A stretch of DNA of 64,000 nucleotides from assembly GCA_017937655.1 (NCBI GenBank), contig JAGBDE010000050.1, positions 1-64,000 on the forward strand, read 5' to 3'. The position numbers and the translations under genes are program-made. Shown here piece by piece: positions 15,908 to 24,823 of the stretch. Position 1 is the first letter of the stretch. The number at the start of each line of letters is the position of its first letter. This DNA comes from Clostridia bacterium. GTDB lineage: Bacteria > Bacillota > Clostridia > Christensenellales > Aristaeellaceae. The notes beneath the pieces are model-generated. The model did not search any database. It had not been told where the DNA came from and worked only from the letters and a program-made list of their open reading frames with translations.

Positions 15908-18328
15908 TTACTTCACGATCAGGTTGCACAGACGGCCGGGCACAAAGATCAGCTTCGCGATCTGCTTGTCGCCCACAAGACGCTGCACTTCGGGATGAGA
16001 GGGCAGCTCGGCCTCGGCGGCTTCCCGGGTCATGTCTGCGGGCAGCATGATGCGGGCGCGAACCTTGCCGTTGATCTGCACGGCAATCTCCACCTCGGTG
16101 TCCTTGCACTTTTCCTCGGAATAGACGGGCCAGGGCTCGTAAGCGATGGTGTCCGTGTGGCCCAGCAGCTGCCACATTTCCTCGCCCACATGGGGAGTGA
16201 TGCAGCTGAGCATCTTGATCAGGCCCTCGGCAAATTCACGGGGGCAGGTGCCGTTCTTGTACACTTCGTTCACGAAGGTCATCATCTGGGCGATGGCGGT
16301 GTTGAAGCCCAGGGTCTCAAAGTCCGAGGTGACCTTCTTGACGGTCTGGTGGTAGATCTTGGTCAGCTTGCCGTCGTCGGTGTCGGTCAGGTTGGCGGGC
16401 TCGGTGAAGAAGTTCCATACGCGGTTGATGAACTTGCGTGCGCCGGCCACAGCGGTGGAGGACCAGGGCTTGGACACTTCCAGCGGGCCCATGAACATCT
16501 CGTAGAGGCGCAGGGTGTCCGCGCCGTAATCCCGGACGATGTCACTGGGGTTGACCACATACTTGGGGAAACGCTTGCCCATCTTGATGCCGTTCTCGCC
16601 CAGGATCATGCCCTGGTGCACCAGCTTCTTGAAGGGCTCCTTGACGGGGGACAGGCCCTGGTCGTACAGGAAGCGGTTCCAGATACGGGAATACATCAGG
16701 TGACCCACAGCGTGCTCGGGGCCGCCCACGTACAGGTCAACGGGCATCCAGTGCTTGAGCAGCTCAGGATCGCAGAAGGTTTCCTGGTTCCTGGGGTCGA
16801 TGTAGCGCATGTAGTACCAGGAAGAACCGGCGGAACCGGGCATGGTGGAGGTTTCGCGCAGGCCCTTGAGGCCGTTCCGGTCGTAGTGCTTCCACTCCAC
16901 GGCGTTCTCCAGGGGAGCCTGGCCGCCGCGGCCCTTGTAGTCCTCCAGCACGGGCAGGATCACGGGCAGCTCTTCGTCGGGCAGGAAGACGGTCTTGCCG
17001 TCCTCGGTGTAAACGCAGGGCACAGGCTCGCCCCAGTAACGCTGGCGGGCAAAGATCCATTCGCGGAAGTGATAGTTCACCTTCCGGCGGGCCACGCCCT
17101 GGTTTTCCAGCTTCACGGTAATGGCTTCCTTGGCTTCTTCCACGGTCAGGCCGGTGAATTCCTCGGAGTTGATCAGCTTGCAGCCCTTGCCCAGGTAGTC
17201 CTGCTTCTCAAAGGCGCACTCGGAAACGTCCCGGCCCTCGATGACCTGGATCATGGGAATGTTATGGGCGATGGCGTACTCAAAGTCGCGCTGGTCGTGG
17301 CTGGGAACGGCCATGACTGCGCCGGTGCCGTAGTTGCCCAGCACAAAGTCGCCGATGAACACGGGCACTTCCTTGCCGTTGACGGGGTTGATGGCGTAAA
17401 TGCCCTTCAGGGGGCAGCCGGTCTTGGTCTTGGTGGCGTCGGTGCGGTCAATTTCGCTCTTGCTGGCGGCTTCCTTGATGTAGGCCTCCACCTCTTCCCG
17501 GTTCTCCACCTTGTCCAGCAGGGACGCGGTGATCTTGCCGTCGGGGGCCAGCACCATGAAGGTAATGCCGTAGATGGTCTCAATGCAGGTGGTGTAAATG
17601 GAGAACTGACCGCCGCCCACCAGCTGGAAGTCCACTTCCACGCCGGTGGATTTGCCGATCCAGTTGCGCTGGATCTCCTTGGTGGATTCGGGCCAGTCGA
17701 TGTCATTCAGGCCTTCCAGCAGTTTTTCCGCAAAGGCAGGCTGGTCGATGACCCACTGCATCATCATCTTCTTGACCACGGGATAGCCGCCGCGCTCGGA
17801 CTTGCCGTCGATGACCTCGTCGTTGGCCAGCACGGTGCCCAGCTCTTCGCACCAGTTGACAGGCATCTCGATGCGCTTGGCATAGCCCTTTTCCCACAGC
17901 TTCTTGAAGATCCACTGGGTCCACTTGTAGAACTCGGGATCGGTGGTGGAGATGCACTTGGACCAGTCGTAGTCAAAGCCCAGCTCCTTCAGCTGGCCGG
18001 AGAAGGTGGCAATGTTCTTCTGGGTGAAGCCGTTGGGATGGTTGCCGGTATCCACGGCGTACTGCTCAGCGGGCAGGCCGAAGGAGTCATAGCCCATGGG
18101 ATGCAGCACGTTGTAGCCCTGCATGCGCTTCATGCGGGACATGATATCGGTAGCGGTATAGCCCTCGGGGTGACCTGCGTGCAGGCCCACGCCGGAGGGG
18201 TAGGGGAACATATCCAGCACATAGTACTTGGGCTTGGAGAAGTCCCACACGTCGGTGGCGAAGGTATGGTTGTCTTCCCAGTACTTTTGCCACTTCTTCT
18301 CGATTTCAGCGGGGTTGTATTGAGGCAT
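15908..18328 (-). CDS. leuS: Leucyl-tRNA synthetase
   Basis: LeuRS charges tRNA-Leu. The 806-residue protein has the HIGH-like motif YPSGVGLHAGHPEGY near residue 45, an editing domain in the middle, and the typical LPAEQYAVDTGNHP. The second catalytic motif reads KMGKRFPKYVVNP rather than KMSKSKGN, a variant I believe exists in some clostridial LeuRS. The gene lies 37 bp after gltX and is probably co-transcribed with it. A hairpin plus T-rich tract follows the stop. Confidence 0.95.
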   Translation of the reverse strand: MPQYNPAEIEKKWQKYWEDNHTFATDVWDFSKPKYYVLDMFPYPSGVGLHAGHPEGYTATDIMSRMKRMQGYNVLHPMGYDSFGLPAEQYAVDTGNHPNGFTQKNIATFSGQLKELGFDYDWSKCISTTDPEFYKWTQWIFKKLWEKGYAKRIEMPVNWCEELGTVLANDEVIDGKSERGGYPVVKKMMMQWVIDQPAFAEKLLEGLNDIDWPESTKEIQRNWIGKSTGVEVDFQLVGGGQFSIYTTCIETIYGITFMVLAPDGKITASLLDKVENREEVEAYIKEAASKSEIDRTDATKTKTGCPLKGIYAINPVNGKEVPVFIGDFVLGNYGTGAVMAVPSHDQRDFEYAIAHNIPMIQVIEGRDVSECAFEKQDYLGKGCKLINSEEFTGLTVEEAKEAITVKLENQGVARRKVNYHFREWIFARQRYWGEPVPCVYTEDGKTVFLPDEELPVILPVLEDYKGRGGQAPLENAVEWKHYDRNGLKGLRETSTMPGSAGSSWYYMRYIDPRNQETFCDPELLKHWMPVDLYVGGPEHAVGHLMYSRIWNRFLYDQGLSPVKEPFKKLVHQGMILGENGIKMGKRFPKYVVNPSDIVRDYGADTLRLYEMFMGPLEVSKPWSSTAVAGARKFINRVWNFFTEPANLTDTDDGKLTKIYHQTVKKVTSDFETLGFNTAIAQMMTFVNEVYKNGTCPREFAEGLIKMLSCITPHVGEEMWQLLGHTDTIAYEPWPVYSEEKCKDTEVEIAVQINGKVRARIMLPADMTREAAEAELPSHPEVQRLVGDKQIAKLIFVPGRLCNLIVK

Positions 18329-18365
18329 ATGAAACGCTCCTTTATCAGGTTGATGCGGCGTAAGG

Positions 18366-19832
18366 TCAGCCGTTACTTTGCAGCTTGTCCATGCCCAGGC
18401 GGATGCGGCGCAGGGTCTCGTCCTTGCCCAGCAGGTAAGCGATCTCGGTGGCTCCGCCGGGGGTGGAGGCCAGGCCGGAGATGGCGATGCGCACGGGCCA
18501 CATGATCTGGCCGTTCTTCATTTCGTTCTTGGCGGCCAGGTCCATCAGCACGGCCTTCACGTTCTCCTCGGTAAAGTCCTCGATGGCTTCCAGGGCGGGC
18601 AGGGCCAGCTCCAGGGCCTTGAGGCTGATGGCGGCGTCGGTCTTCATCTTCTTGTGGGTGTAGATGTCGATGTCGTACTCCGGCAGCTCGGCCAGGAAGG
18701 CGATCATCTCCGGCACCTTGGAGAAGATCTCCGTGCGGGTGTGCATCAAAGTGGACAGCATGGTATAGTCCATGTTCTTGCCGGCCAGCACCTTGTCAAA
18801 CCAGGGGGTGGCCATTTTCTGGTACTCGTCCAGAGGCATGCGGCTGATGTACTCATGGTTGAACCACAGCAGCTTTTCGGTGTTAAAGATGGCGGGGCAC
18901 TTGCTCAGGCCGCTGAGGTCAAAGGCCTCGATCAGCTCGTCCATGGTGAAGAATTCCTTCTCGCCGTACTTCTTCACGTCGGGGCACCAGCCCAGCAGCG
19001 CAATGAAGTTGATAATGGCGTCCCGCACATAGCCCTGGGAAAGCAGATCCTCAAAGCTGGGGTCGCCGTAGCGCTTGGACAGCTTGCGGCTGGAGTCCTT
19101 CATCACGGGGCTCATGTGGATGTATACCGGGGGCGTCCAGCCCAGGGCCTCGTAGAGCAGGTTGTACTTGGGGGTGGAGGAGAGGTACTCGGTGCCGCGC
19201 ATCACGTGGGTGATGCCCATCAGATGGTCGTCGATGACGTTGGCAAAGTTATAGGTGGGCAGGCCGTCCTGCTTGATGAGCACGTTGTCGTCCAGGGTAT
19301 CGCAGGGGGCTTCCACGTGGCCGTAGATAGCGTCCTCGAAGCTGGCCACGCCGGTGGTGGGCACGTTCTGGCGGATCACGAAGGGCTCGCCGGACTGCAT
19401 CCGCCGGAGGGCTTCCTCCTTGGGAATGTTCAGGCAATGCTTGTCATACTTCCACTGCTCGCCGCGGGCGGTAGCCTCGTCACGGCGCTGCTGCAATTCT
19501 TCCTTGGTGCAGAAGCAGGGATAGGCCGCGCCGCTCTCCACCAGCTGCATGGCGTAGGGCAGGTAGGTGTCCCGCCGCTGGGTCTGGATGTAGGGGCCGT
19601 ACTCGCCGCCCACGTCCGGGCCCTCGTCGTAGAAAAGGCCGGCCTGACGCATGCTCTTATAGATCAGTTCCACAGCGCCCGGGACCTCGCGTTCCTGGTC
19701 CGTATCTTCAATACGCAGGATAAAAGTGCCGCCGTTCTTCTTGGCGAACAGATAGGTATACAGGGCGGAACGCAAGCCGCCCAGATGCAGGTAGCCCGTG
19801 GGGCTGGGAGCGAACCGGGTGCGAACTGTCAT
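18366..19832 (-). CDS. gltX: Glutamyl-tRNA synthetase
   Basis: GluRS, 488 residues. The start at 19832 gives MTVRTRFAPSPTGYLHLGG, the canonical N-terminus with the HIGH-like motif, and AGGAGG lies 9 bases upstream; a longer frame to 19892 has no such support. The KMSKS-like motif is RKLSKRYGD near residue 248. Whether it is a discriminating or non-discriminating enzyme cannot be read here. A promoter (TCGACA, 16 bases, TATAAT) lies just upstream, and leuS follows in the same direction. Confidence 0.95.
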   Translation of the reverse strand: MTVRTRFAPSPTGYLHLGGLRSALYTYLFAKKNGGTFILRIEDTDQEREVPGAVELIYKSMRQAGLFYDEGPDVGGEYGPYIQTQRRDTYLPYAMQLVESGAAYPCFCTKEELQQRRDEATARGEQWKYDKHCLNIPKEEALRRMQSGEPFVIRQNVPTTGVASFEDAIYGHVEAPCDTLDDNVLIKQDGLPTYNFANVIDDHLMGITHVMRGTEYLSSTPKYNLLYEALGWTPPVYIHMSPVMKDSSRKLSKRYGDPSFEDLLSQGYVRDAIINFIALLGWCPDVKKYGEKEFFTMDELIEAFDLSGLSKCPAIFNTEKLLWFNHEYISRMPLDEYQKMATPWFDKVLAGKNMDYTMLSTLMHTRTEIFSKVPEMIAFLAELPEYDIDIYTHKKMKTDAAISLKALELALPALEAIEDFTEENVKAVLMDLAAKNEMKNGQIMWPVRIAISGLASTPGGATEIAYLLGKDETLRRIRLGMDKLQSNG

Positions 19833-19890
19833 GATAGGATTCCTCCTGGGTTGAGATATAGGCCCAAAAGCATATTTTTGGACAAAATAC

Positions 19891-19918
19891 ATTATATACG
19901 AAATTATTCGTTTGTCGA
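19891..19918 (-). promoter_or_regulatory. Promoter of gltX-leuS
   Basis: TCGACA and TATAAT are separated by 16 bases on the minus strand. The -35 region touches the edge of a repeat palindrome. Confidence 0.6.
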
Positions 19919-20173
19919 GTTCTTTCTTTTTTCAAAAAAGAGAAAGAACCAAAGAAAAAACCACTCTCCTTTTCTTTTTTAGTGAAAAAGAAAAGGAGCA
20001 AAAGAAAAACCAGCTTCTACCCGGGTTGATGGGTGAAAAGCTGGTTTTCTTTTTTGTTGCTTTTGTTGGATTGATCCAGGGGGTTGACTTTGGTAGGAGT
20101 ACACCCCTGGCAACCGTCCAGTCAATATCGGTTTTTCTTTGGTTCTTCCTTTTTGACTCAAAAAGGAAAGAAC
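19919..20173. repeat. Interspersed repeat, copy 5 (largest complete copy)
   Basis: In order: palindromes 19919-19949 (GTTC/GAAC) and 19966-19998 (CTCC/GGAG), hairpin module 20007-20047 (AAACCAGCTTCTACCC against GGGTGAAAAGCTGGTTT), linker module about 20052-20135, and palindrome 20142-20173 (GTTC/GAAC). The last palindrome ends one base before the khpA stop codon triplet. Confidence 0.82.
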
Positions 20174-20401
20174 TTACTGGATTTCCACAAAGACGGGCTT
20201 TGCATCCTTGGCGGTGGCGGCGCGTACCACGGCGCGGATGGCCTTGGCGATGCGGCCCTGCTTGCCGATGACCTTGCCCATATCTTCGGGGGCCACATGA
20301 AGCTCCAGGATGGTGGCTTCGGGGCCCACGGTTTCCTCGACGGTCACGGCGTCCTTATTGTCCACCAGAGACCGCGCGACGAATTCAACGAGCTCTTTCA
20401 T
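20174..20401 (-). CDS. khpA: KH domain RNA-binding protein KhpA (YlqC)
   Basis: A 75-residue single KH domain with the GxxG loop in GKVIGKQGRIAKAIR. KhpA binds RNA, often together with KhpB/Jag, and affects cell division and envelope growth in some Firmicutes. It follows rpsP by 5 bp, as is usual in Firmicutes. The rimM-trmD-rplS genes that often come next are not here; a repeat cluster starts at the stop codon instead. Confidence 0.92.
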   Translation of the reverse strand: MKELVEFVARSLVDNKDAVTVEETVGPEATILELHVAPEDMGKVIGKQGRIAKAIRAVVRAATAKDAKPVFVEIQ

Positions 20402-20406
20402 CGATC

Positions 20407-20652
20407 TTAGCCCTCGATGATGCCGCTCTTCTTCAGCAGAACCTTCACGGTGTCAGTGGGCTGAGCACCGTTCTTGAGCCACTTCTTGGCCAGGTCGGCA
20501 TCGATTTTGATGGTAGCGTTTTCGGTCATGGGATCGTAGTAGCCGATCTCCTCGATGAAGCGGCCGTCACGGGGGGCGCGCTCGTCAGCGACAACAACGC
20601 GATAGAAAGGCTTTTTCTTCATACCCATTCTCTTCAGACGAATCTTGACCAT
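20407..20652 (-). CDS. rpsP: 30S ribosomal protein S16
   Basis: bS16, 81 residues, with the canonical N-terminus [10 protein letters not shown] and the [24 protein letters not shown] segment. It is a primary assembly protein of the 30S body. AGGAGG stands before the start codon. It lies between ffh and khpA in the conserved order. Confidence 0.97.
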   Translation of the reverse strand: MVKIRLKRMGMKKKPFYRVVVADERAPRDGRFIEEIGYYDPMTENATIKIDADLAKKWLKNGAQPTDTVKVLLKKSGIIEG

Positions 20653-20735
20653 TGTGTGTTTCCTCCTGATAATCCAATGTGTTGGATGATAATTTATCTG
20701 AAAATCACATGTGTGACTTGTCAGTGCTGCTTGGA

Positions 20736-22058
20736 TCAGAACGGCATGCGCATTTTGCCCTTGCGCATGAACTTGCCGCTGGTCATGCGTTTCATCATGT
20801 CCTTGGCCTGTTCAAACTGGCGGATGAGCGCGTTCACGTCCTGGACGGTGGTGCCGCTTCCGGCGGCGATGCGCTTGCGGCGGCTGGCGTTGAGAATGCC
20901 GGGGTTGCGGCGTTCCCGGGGGGTCATGCTGCGGATGATGGCTTCCGGCTTCTTCATGGCGTCCTCGTCGATGTCCGCATCCTGGAGCTTGGCGCCAACG
21001 CCGGGCAGCATGCTGAGCATGGACTGGATGCCGCCCATCTTTTTCATCTGCTGCATCTGGCTGAGGAAGTCCTCCAGGGTCAGCTCCTGGGGCTTGCGCT
21101 TGCTGAGCTTTTCGACTTCCTGCTCGTCGAAGGCTTCCTGGGCCTTCTCAATGAGGGTCATCACATCGCCCATGCCCAGGATGCGGCTGGCCATGCGGTC
21201 GGGGTAGAAGGGCTCGATATCGGAAAGCTTTTCGCCGGTACCGCTGAACTTGATGGGTTTTCCAACCACAGCCTTGATGGACAGGGCCGCGCCGCCGCGG
21301 GTATCGCCGTCCAGCTTGGTGAGGATCACGCCGTCAATGCCCAGGTCGCTGTCGAAGGTCTTGGCCACGTTGACCGCTTCCTGACCCGTCATGGAGTCCA
21401 CCACGAAGAGGATCTCCTGGGGTTTGATCTCCGCCTTGATCCGGCGAAGCTCCTCCATCAGCTCGGTATCGATCTGCAGGCGGCCGGCGGTGTCGATGAT
21501 CAGCACGTCGCGGCCGTAGTCCCGGCAGTACTCGATGGCTTCCTGGGCGGTTTTTACAGGATCCTGGGTGCCGCGCTCGAACACGGGCACGTTGATCTGT
21601 CCGCCCACCACCTGCAGCTGCTTGATGGCTGCGGGGCGGTAGATATCGCACGCGGCAAGAAGGGGCTTCTTGCCCTGCTTTTGCAGGTGATTGGCCAGCT
21701 TGCCGGCCATGGTGGTCTTACCGGCGCCCTGCAGGCCGCAGAGCATGAAAATGGTGGGCACCGAGGACGACCAGGTCAGCCGGGCGTTTTCCGTGCCCAT
21801 GAGAGCGGTCATTTCCTCGTTGACAATCTTGAGAACCTGCTGGCTGGGGGTCAGGCTTTCCAGCACCTTCTGGCCCAGGCAGCGCTCGCTGACCTTCTTG
21901 CAAAAATCCTTGACCACCAGGTAGTTGACGTCGGCCTCCAGAAGCGCCATGCGCACTTCGCGCATGCCCTCCTTCACGGCCTGCTCATTGAGCTTGCCCC
22001 GTCCCGTCAGCCGGGAGAGCGCACCGGAGAGCTTGGAACTGAGACCTTCAAATGCCAT
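20736..22058 (-). CDS. ffh: Signal recognition particle protein Ffh
   Basis: The SRP54 GTPase that targets nascent membrane proteins. The 440-residue protein has an N domain, a G domain with [20 protein letters not shown] and [12 protein letters not shown], and a methionine-rich M domain ending [16 protein letters not shown]. It overlaps ylxM by 11 bp, which suggests coupled translation. Confidence 0.97.
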   Translation of the reverse strand: MAFEGLSSKLSGALSRLTGRGKLNEQAVKEGMREVRMALLEADVNYLVVKDFCKKVSERCLGQKVLESLTPSQQVLKIVNEEMTALMGTENARLTWSSSVPTIFMLCGLQGAGKTTMAGKLANHLQKQGKKPLLAACDIYRPAAIKQLQVVGGQINVPVFERGTQDPVKTAQEAIEYCRDYGRDVLIIDTAGRLQIDTELMEELRRIKAEIKPQEILFVVDSMTGQEAVNVAKTFDSDLGIDGVILTKLDGDTRGGAALSIKAVVGKPIKFSGTGEKLSDIEPFYPDRMASRILGMGDVMTLIEKAQEAFDEQEVEKLSKRKPQELTLEDFLSQMQQMKKMGGIQSMLSMLPGVGAKLQDADIDEDAMKKPEAIIRSMTPRERRNPGILNASRRKRIAAGSGTTVQDVNALIRQFEQAKDMMKRMTSGKFMRKGKMRMPF

Positions 22059-22443
22059 GTGCGTCCTCCTCCTGGGTGATAATCTGCTGAATCATTTCCT
22101 GAGCCTTGGCGACAAGGGCCTTGCCGTCCGGGGCCGACTTTGAGTCCTCCAGCACCCGGCTGACCTGGCTAAGCTCCCGGAGGATGCGCTTCATCCGCCC
22201 TGCCGCGCCGATGGCGGCTTCATAGCCCCGCAGCTTTTCTGCGGAACGGGTGATGAGCTCATGCACATTCTGACGGCTGACGCCCAGCTGCTGGGCGATC
22301 TCTCCCAGGGAGAGGTCCTCCATATAATGCAGCTCCAGGGCCTGCAGCTGGCGGGGGGTGAGCATGCCGCCGTAGAAGGCGCACAGCGTACCAATTTCCA
22401 CGCTGCTGTTCAGCCGGTCTTCCGGGGTTCTGATCTGGCTCAA
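22048..22443 (-). CDS. ylxM: YlxM/p13-like helix-turn-helix protein of the SRP operon
   Basis: A 131-residue protein with a sigma-70 region 4-like HTH (LSLGEIAQQLGVSRQNVHELITRS). YlxM is encoded with ffh in Firmicutes and has been reported to modulate SRP. The start is TTG at 22443, with AGGAG 8 bases upstream; no better in-frame ATG exists near the conserved N-terminus. It is the first gene of the operon with ffh, rpsP and khpA, behind a perfect promoter and a leader hairpin. The C-terminal 40 residues are poorly conserved. Confidence 0.87.
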   Translation of the reverse strand: MSQIRTPEDRLNSSVEIGTLCAFYGGMLTPRQLQALELHYMEDLSLGEIAQQLGVSRQNVHELITRSAEKLRGYEAAIGAAGRMKRILRELSQVSRVLEDSKSAPDGKALVAKAQEMIQQIITQEEDAHGI

Positions 22444-22463
22444 GGGAAAAACTCCTTTTGCAT

Positions 22464-22483
22464 GTCAAGGCTTTTTCCTTGAC
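22464..22483 (-). promoter_or_regulatory. Leader hairpin/operator before ylxM
   Basis: A perfect inverted repeat, GTCAAGG and CCTTGAC around six bases, sits between the predicted transcription start and the ribosome-binding site. It could be an operator or an mRNA 5' hairpin. Confidence 0.5.
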
Positions 22484-22494
22484 GAAGCTTTACT

Positions 22495-22523
22495 ATTATA
22501 CAGGCGGGATTTGGGGTTGTCAA
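22495..22523 (-). promoter_or_regulatory. Consensus sigma-A promoter of ylxM-ffh-rpsP-khpA
   Basis: TTGACA and TATAAT are separated by exactly 17 bases on the minus strand, about 50 bases before the ylxM start. Confidence 0.88.
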
Positions 22524-22541
22524 GGGGTTTTTGTTGACGGC

Positions 22542-22795
22542 GTTCTTTTCTTTTTGTGTCAAAAAGAAAAGAACCAAAAGAAAAACCGCTATTTATCTTG
22601 TTGGTTACCGGGGCGTGAACTCCCAATGATGTCCCCCCATGACTCAAGCCAACAAAAGCAGCAAAAAAGAAAACCGGCTTTCCACCCTTGTACCTGGGTA
22701 GAAGCTGGTCTTCTTTTGCTACTTTTCTTCTGACACAGAAGAAAAGTAGAGAGCTTTTTCTTTAGTACTTTCTTTTTCTCAGAAAAAGAAAGTAC
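22542..22795. repeat. Interspersed repeat, copy 6
   Basis: In order: palindrome 22542-22574 (GTTC/GAAC), linker module inverted relative to copies 5 and 8 (about 22579-22665), hairpin module 22671-22717, and palindromes 22719-22749 (CTAC/GTAG) and 22765-22795 (GTAC/GTAC). The last ends immediately before the stop codon of the next minus-strand gene. Confidence 0.82.
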
Positions 22796-24787
22796 TTACG
22801 GCTGGTAGTAATTCAGAATCTTGTTCACCCTGCCGTTCTTGAGCCAGTACTGGAGAACCACCATCTTGCTTTCGTTGTTGTGGCAGCTGTAATGCACGTA
22901 CCGGGTGCCGTCCTCGGCGATGTACACCTGACCCACGTCCGGGTAGGCGTAGTACAGGCCCCGGGTGCCGTTGGGGGACTGCACCTGGCCAAAGTCCTTG
23001 TAGGCGCCGGTGACGTCGGCCTCAGAGGCGCCGAAGGAGACCTCCCGGGGCATGCTGGTAAAGGCGCTGTTCATTTCCAGGCGCACCAGCAGCCATTGTT
23101 TGGTGATGAGGGCAAAGGTGGCGTCGCCCCAGGGATAGGTCAGCTTGCGGGCCTCGGCATCCAGATGGAGGTACTTTGTATCCTCCGTGGATTTGGGCTG
23201 CCCGAAGGTGGATACAAACTCCTCCTGGGTGGTCTTCATGATGATGGCCCCGCCCAGATAGTCGTCCTTGTTGTACATTTCCAAGGGATAGGGGGTGATG
23301 TTGAACTTGTAGCCCACCTCCAGTATGCTGGACTGCTTGCCGTACTGGTTGACGCAGATGGCCTTCAGGGTGACGCGGCCGGAGGGCATCTCGATGGGGG
23401 TACCGTCGTAGAGGGGGCTGTCCAGGGTGGGGGTGGAGCCGTCGATGGTGTAGTAGTAGGTCAGGTGCTTTTCCATCTCGGCCTGTTCCTTCTTGGTGAA
23501 CTCCTCACGGGTGCCGGCGCGGAGGCTGACGTATTTCTTGGTTTTGTAGGTGTTGGGGGCCAGATTGCTCTTGGGGGCCGGGGGCGTGGGATGGAAGAAG
23601 GTGTAGCTGACGGACATGGGGTCGCTGACCAGGTCGCCGTTGACGCAAACGGCACGCAGGCTGACGGTACCTTCGGTGATCTGCAGGCTTTCGCCGTCGT
23701 AGAGGATGCCGTCTTGGGGGAGAACGGCTTCGTCGTCCATGGTGTAGTACACGTCAAAGCCCTGGGGGGAGATCAGCTCGATGTTTTCCTTCATTTTACT
23801 GATCTCGTAGCGGCCGGCGGTCAGGTTGGTTTCCGGGGTGAAGGGGATGTACTCCCTGCGCTGCTGGCGGAAGGCGTCCCGCTCCGTGTTTTCGTAGGCC
23901 AGCTTCATCAGGTCCGCGGCTTCCGGGCCACGGTCCGTGTTCTGGTACAGGCGGATCAGGTTGACGTAGGCCTCGCTGCGGAAGGGGCTGACCGTCTCGA
24001 TCAGGTTCAGGTAGACCTCTTCCGCTTTGGCGTTGTCTTCCTTCAGCTCGTAAGTGACGGCCATGTCCAGCAGGCCGTCGTAGTTTTCCGGATCCAGCAG
24101 ATCGGCCATGCGGTAGGCCGTGATGGCGATGTCCAGATCGCCGGTGTCCACAAATTCCTCGGCCACGGCCCAGTAGGCGTGGGGCTCCACCTTGTTCAGC
24201 TCCTTGAGCAGCTCTTCCTGCTCCGTCAGCCGGGTGGGATCCTTGGTGGTGGCCAGGGCGAAGGTTTCCTCGTTGGCCACCAGCACGTTCTTGCGGGCGG
24301 TGGAACGCTGGCCCTCGTCGCTCTGGGACATGTAGATGCCATAGCCGCCGGCGGCAGCCACAGCCAGTACCACCACAATCAGGCCGATGAGCATCCAGTT
24401 CACATTGCTGCGGCGGACGGACTTCCGGGGGCTGGGCCGGTGCCGGGCGAGGGTTTCCCGGGAATTGCCCCGCTGGGGCGCGCCCCGGTGGTTGTCCGGG
24501 CGGCTGGCCCCGGCGATGGTGGAGGCGCTCATCCGGGGAGCGGGCCGCTGCCGGGGCTCCCAGCCCACCACGTCCAGGGGCATGTCGCTGGCTTCATAGT
24601 CGCCGTAGGAACGTTCCTCGGCCTGGCGCAGGGGCAGGCGGGGCATGGCGGCCGCGCCCCGGCCCTGGCGCATGGATTGGATTTCCGTAGGTTTCTGCTT
24701 TGATCGCATATTGGACACAAACTCGCCGCACCGGTCGCAGGTCAAAGCCTCTTCCGATAAATAGCTTCCGCAGCGTTCACAGATCAT
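22796..24787 (-). CDS. Zinc-ribbon, membrane-anchored TPR protein with chitobiase C-terminal-like domains
   Basis: A 663-residue protein. A zinc ribbon opens it (CERC ... CDRC, residues 3-20), then a long basic, proline-rich cytoplasmic region, and a transmembrane helix near residues 131-150 (WMLIGLIVVVLAVAAAGGYG). Outside come TPR-like repeats (about 190-320). Two repeats then resemble the chitobiase C-terminal (CHB_HEX) fold: YYTMDDEAVLPQDGILYDG and YYTIDGSTPTLDSPLYDG. The last 150 residues are unassigned. It is the third gene of a unit with 24824 and 25675. Carbohydrate or wall binding is suggested by the CHB_HEX-like repeats, but the role is unknown. Confidence 0.78.
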   Translation of the reverse strand: MICERCGSYLSEEALTCDRCGEFVSNMRSKQKPTEIQSMRQGRGAAAMPRLPLRQAEERSYGDYEASDMPLDVVGWEPRQRPAPRMSASTIAGASRPDNHRGAPQRGNSRETLARHRPSPRKSVRRSNVNWMLIGLIVVVLAVAAAGGYGIYMSQSDEGQRSTARKNVLVANEETFALATTKDPTRLTEQEELLKELNKVEPHAYWAVAEEFVDTGDLDIAITAYRMADLLDPENYDGLLDMAVTYELKEDNAKAEEVYLNLIETVSPFRSEAYVNLIRLYQNTDRGPEAADLMKLAYENTERDAFRQQRREYIPFTPETNLTAGRYEISKMKENIELISPQGFDVYYTMDDEAVLPQDGILYDGESLQITEGTVSLRAVCVNGDLVSDPMSVSYTFFHPTPPAPKSNLAPNTYKTKKYVSLRAGTREEFTKKEQAEMEKHLTYYYTIDGSTPTLDSPLYDGTPIEMPSGRVTLKAICVNQYGKQSSILEVGYKFNITPYPLEMYNKDDYLGGAIIMKTTQEEFVSTFGQPKSTEDTKYLHLDAEARKLTYPWGDATFALITKQWLLVRLEMNSAFTSMPREVSFGASEADVTGAYKDFGQVQSPNGTRGLYYAYPDVGQVYIAEDGTRYVHYSCHNNESKMVVLQYWLKNGRVNKILNYYQP

Positions 24788-24823
24788 GCCAACAGCTCCT
24801 TTCGCATGTCAAGAGGGGGTGTA

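Noticed and set aside
19919..20173. CRISPR array, because of repeated A/T-rich units
   Set aside because: Spacing is irregular, units are palindromes in different contexts, no unique spacers of constant length and no cas genes.
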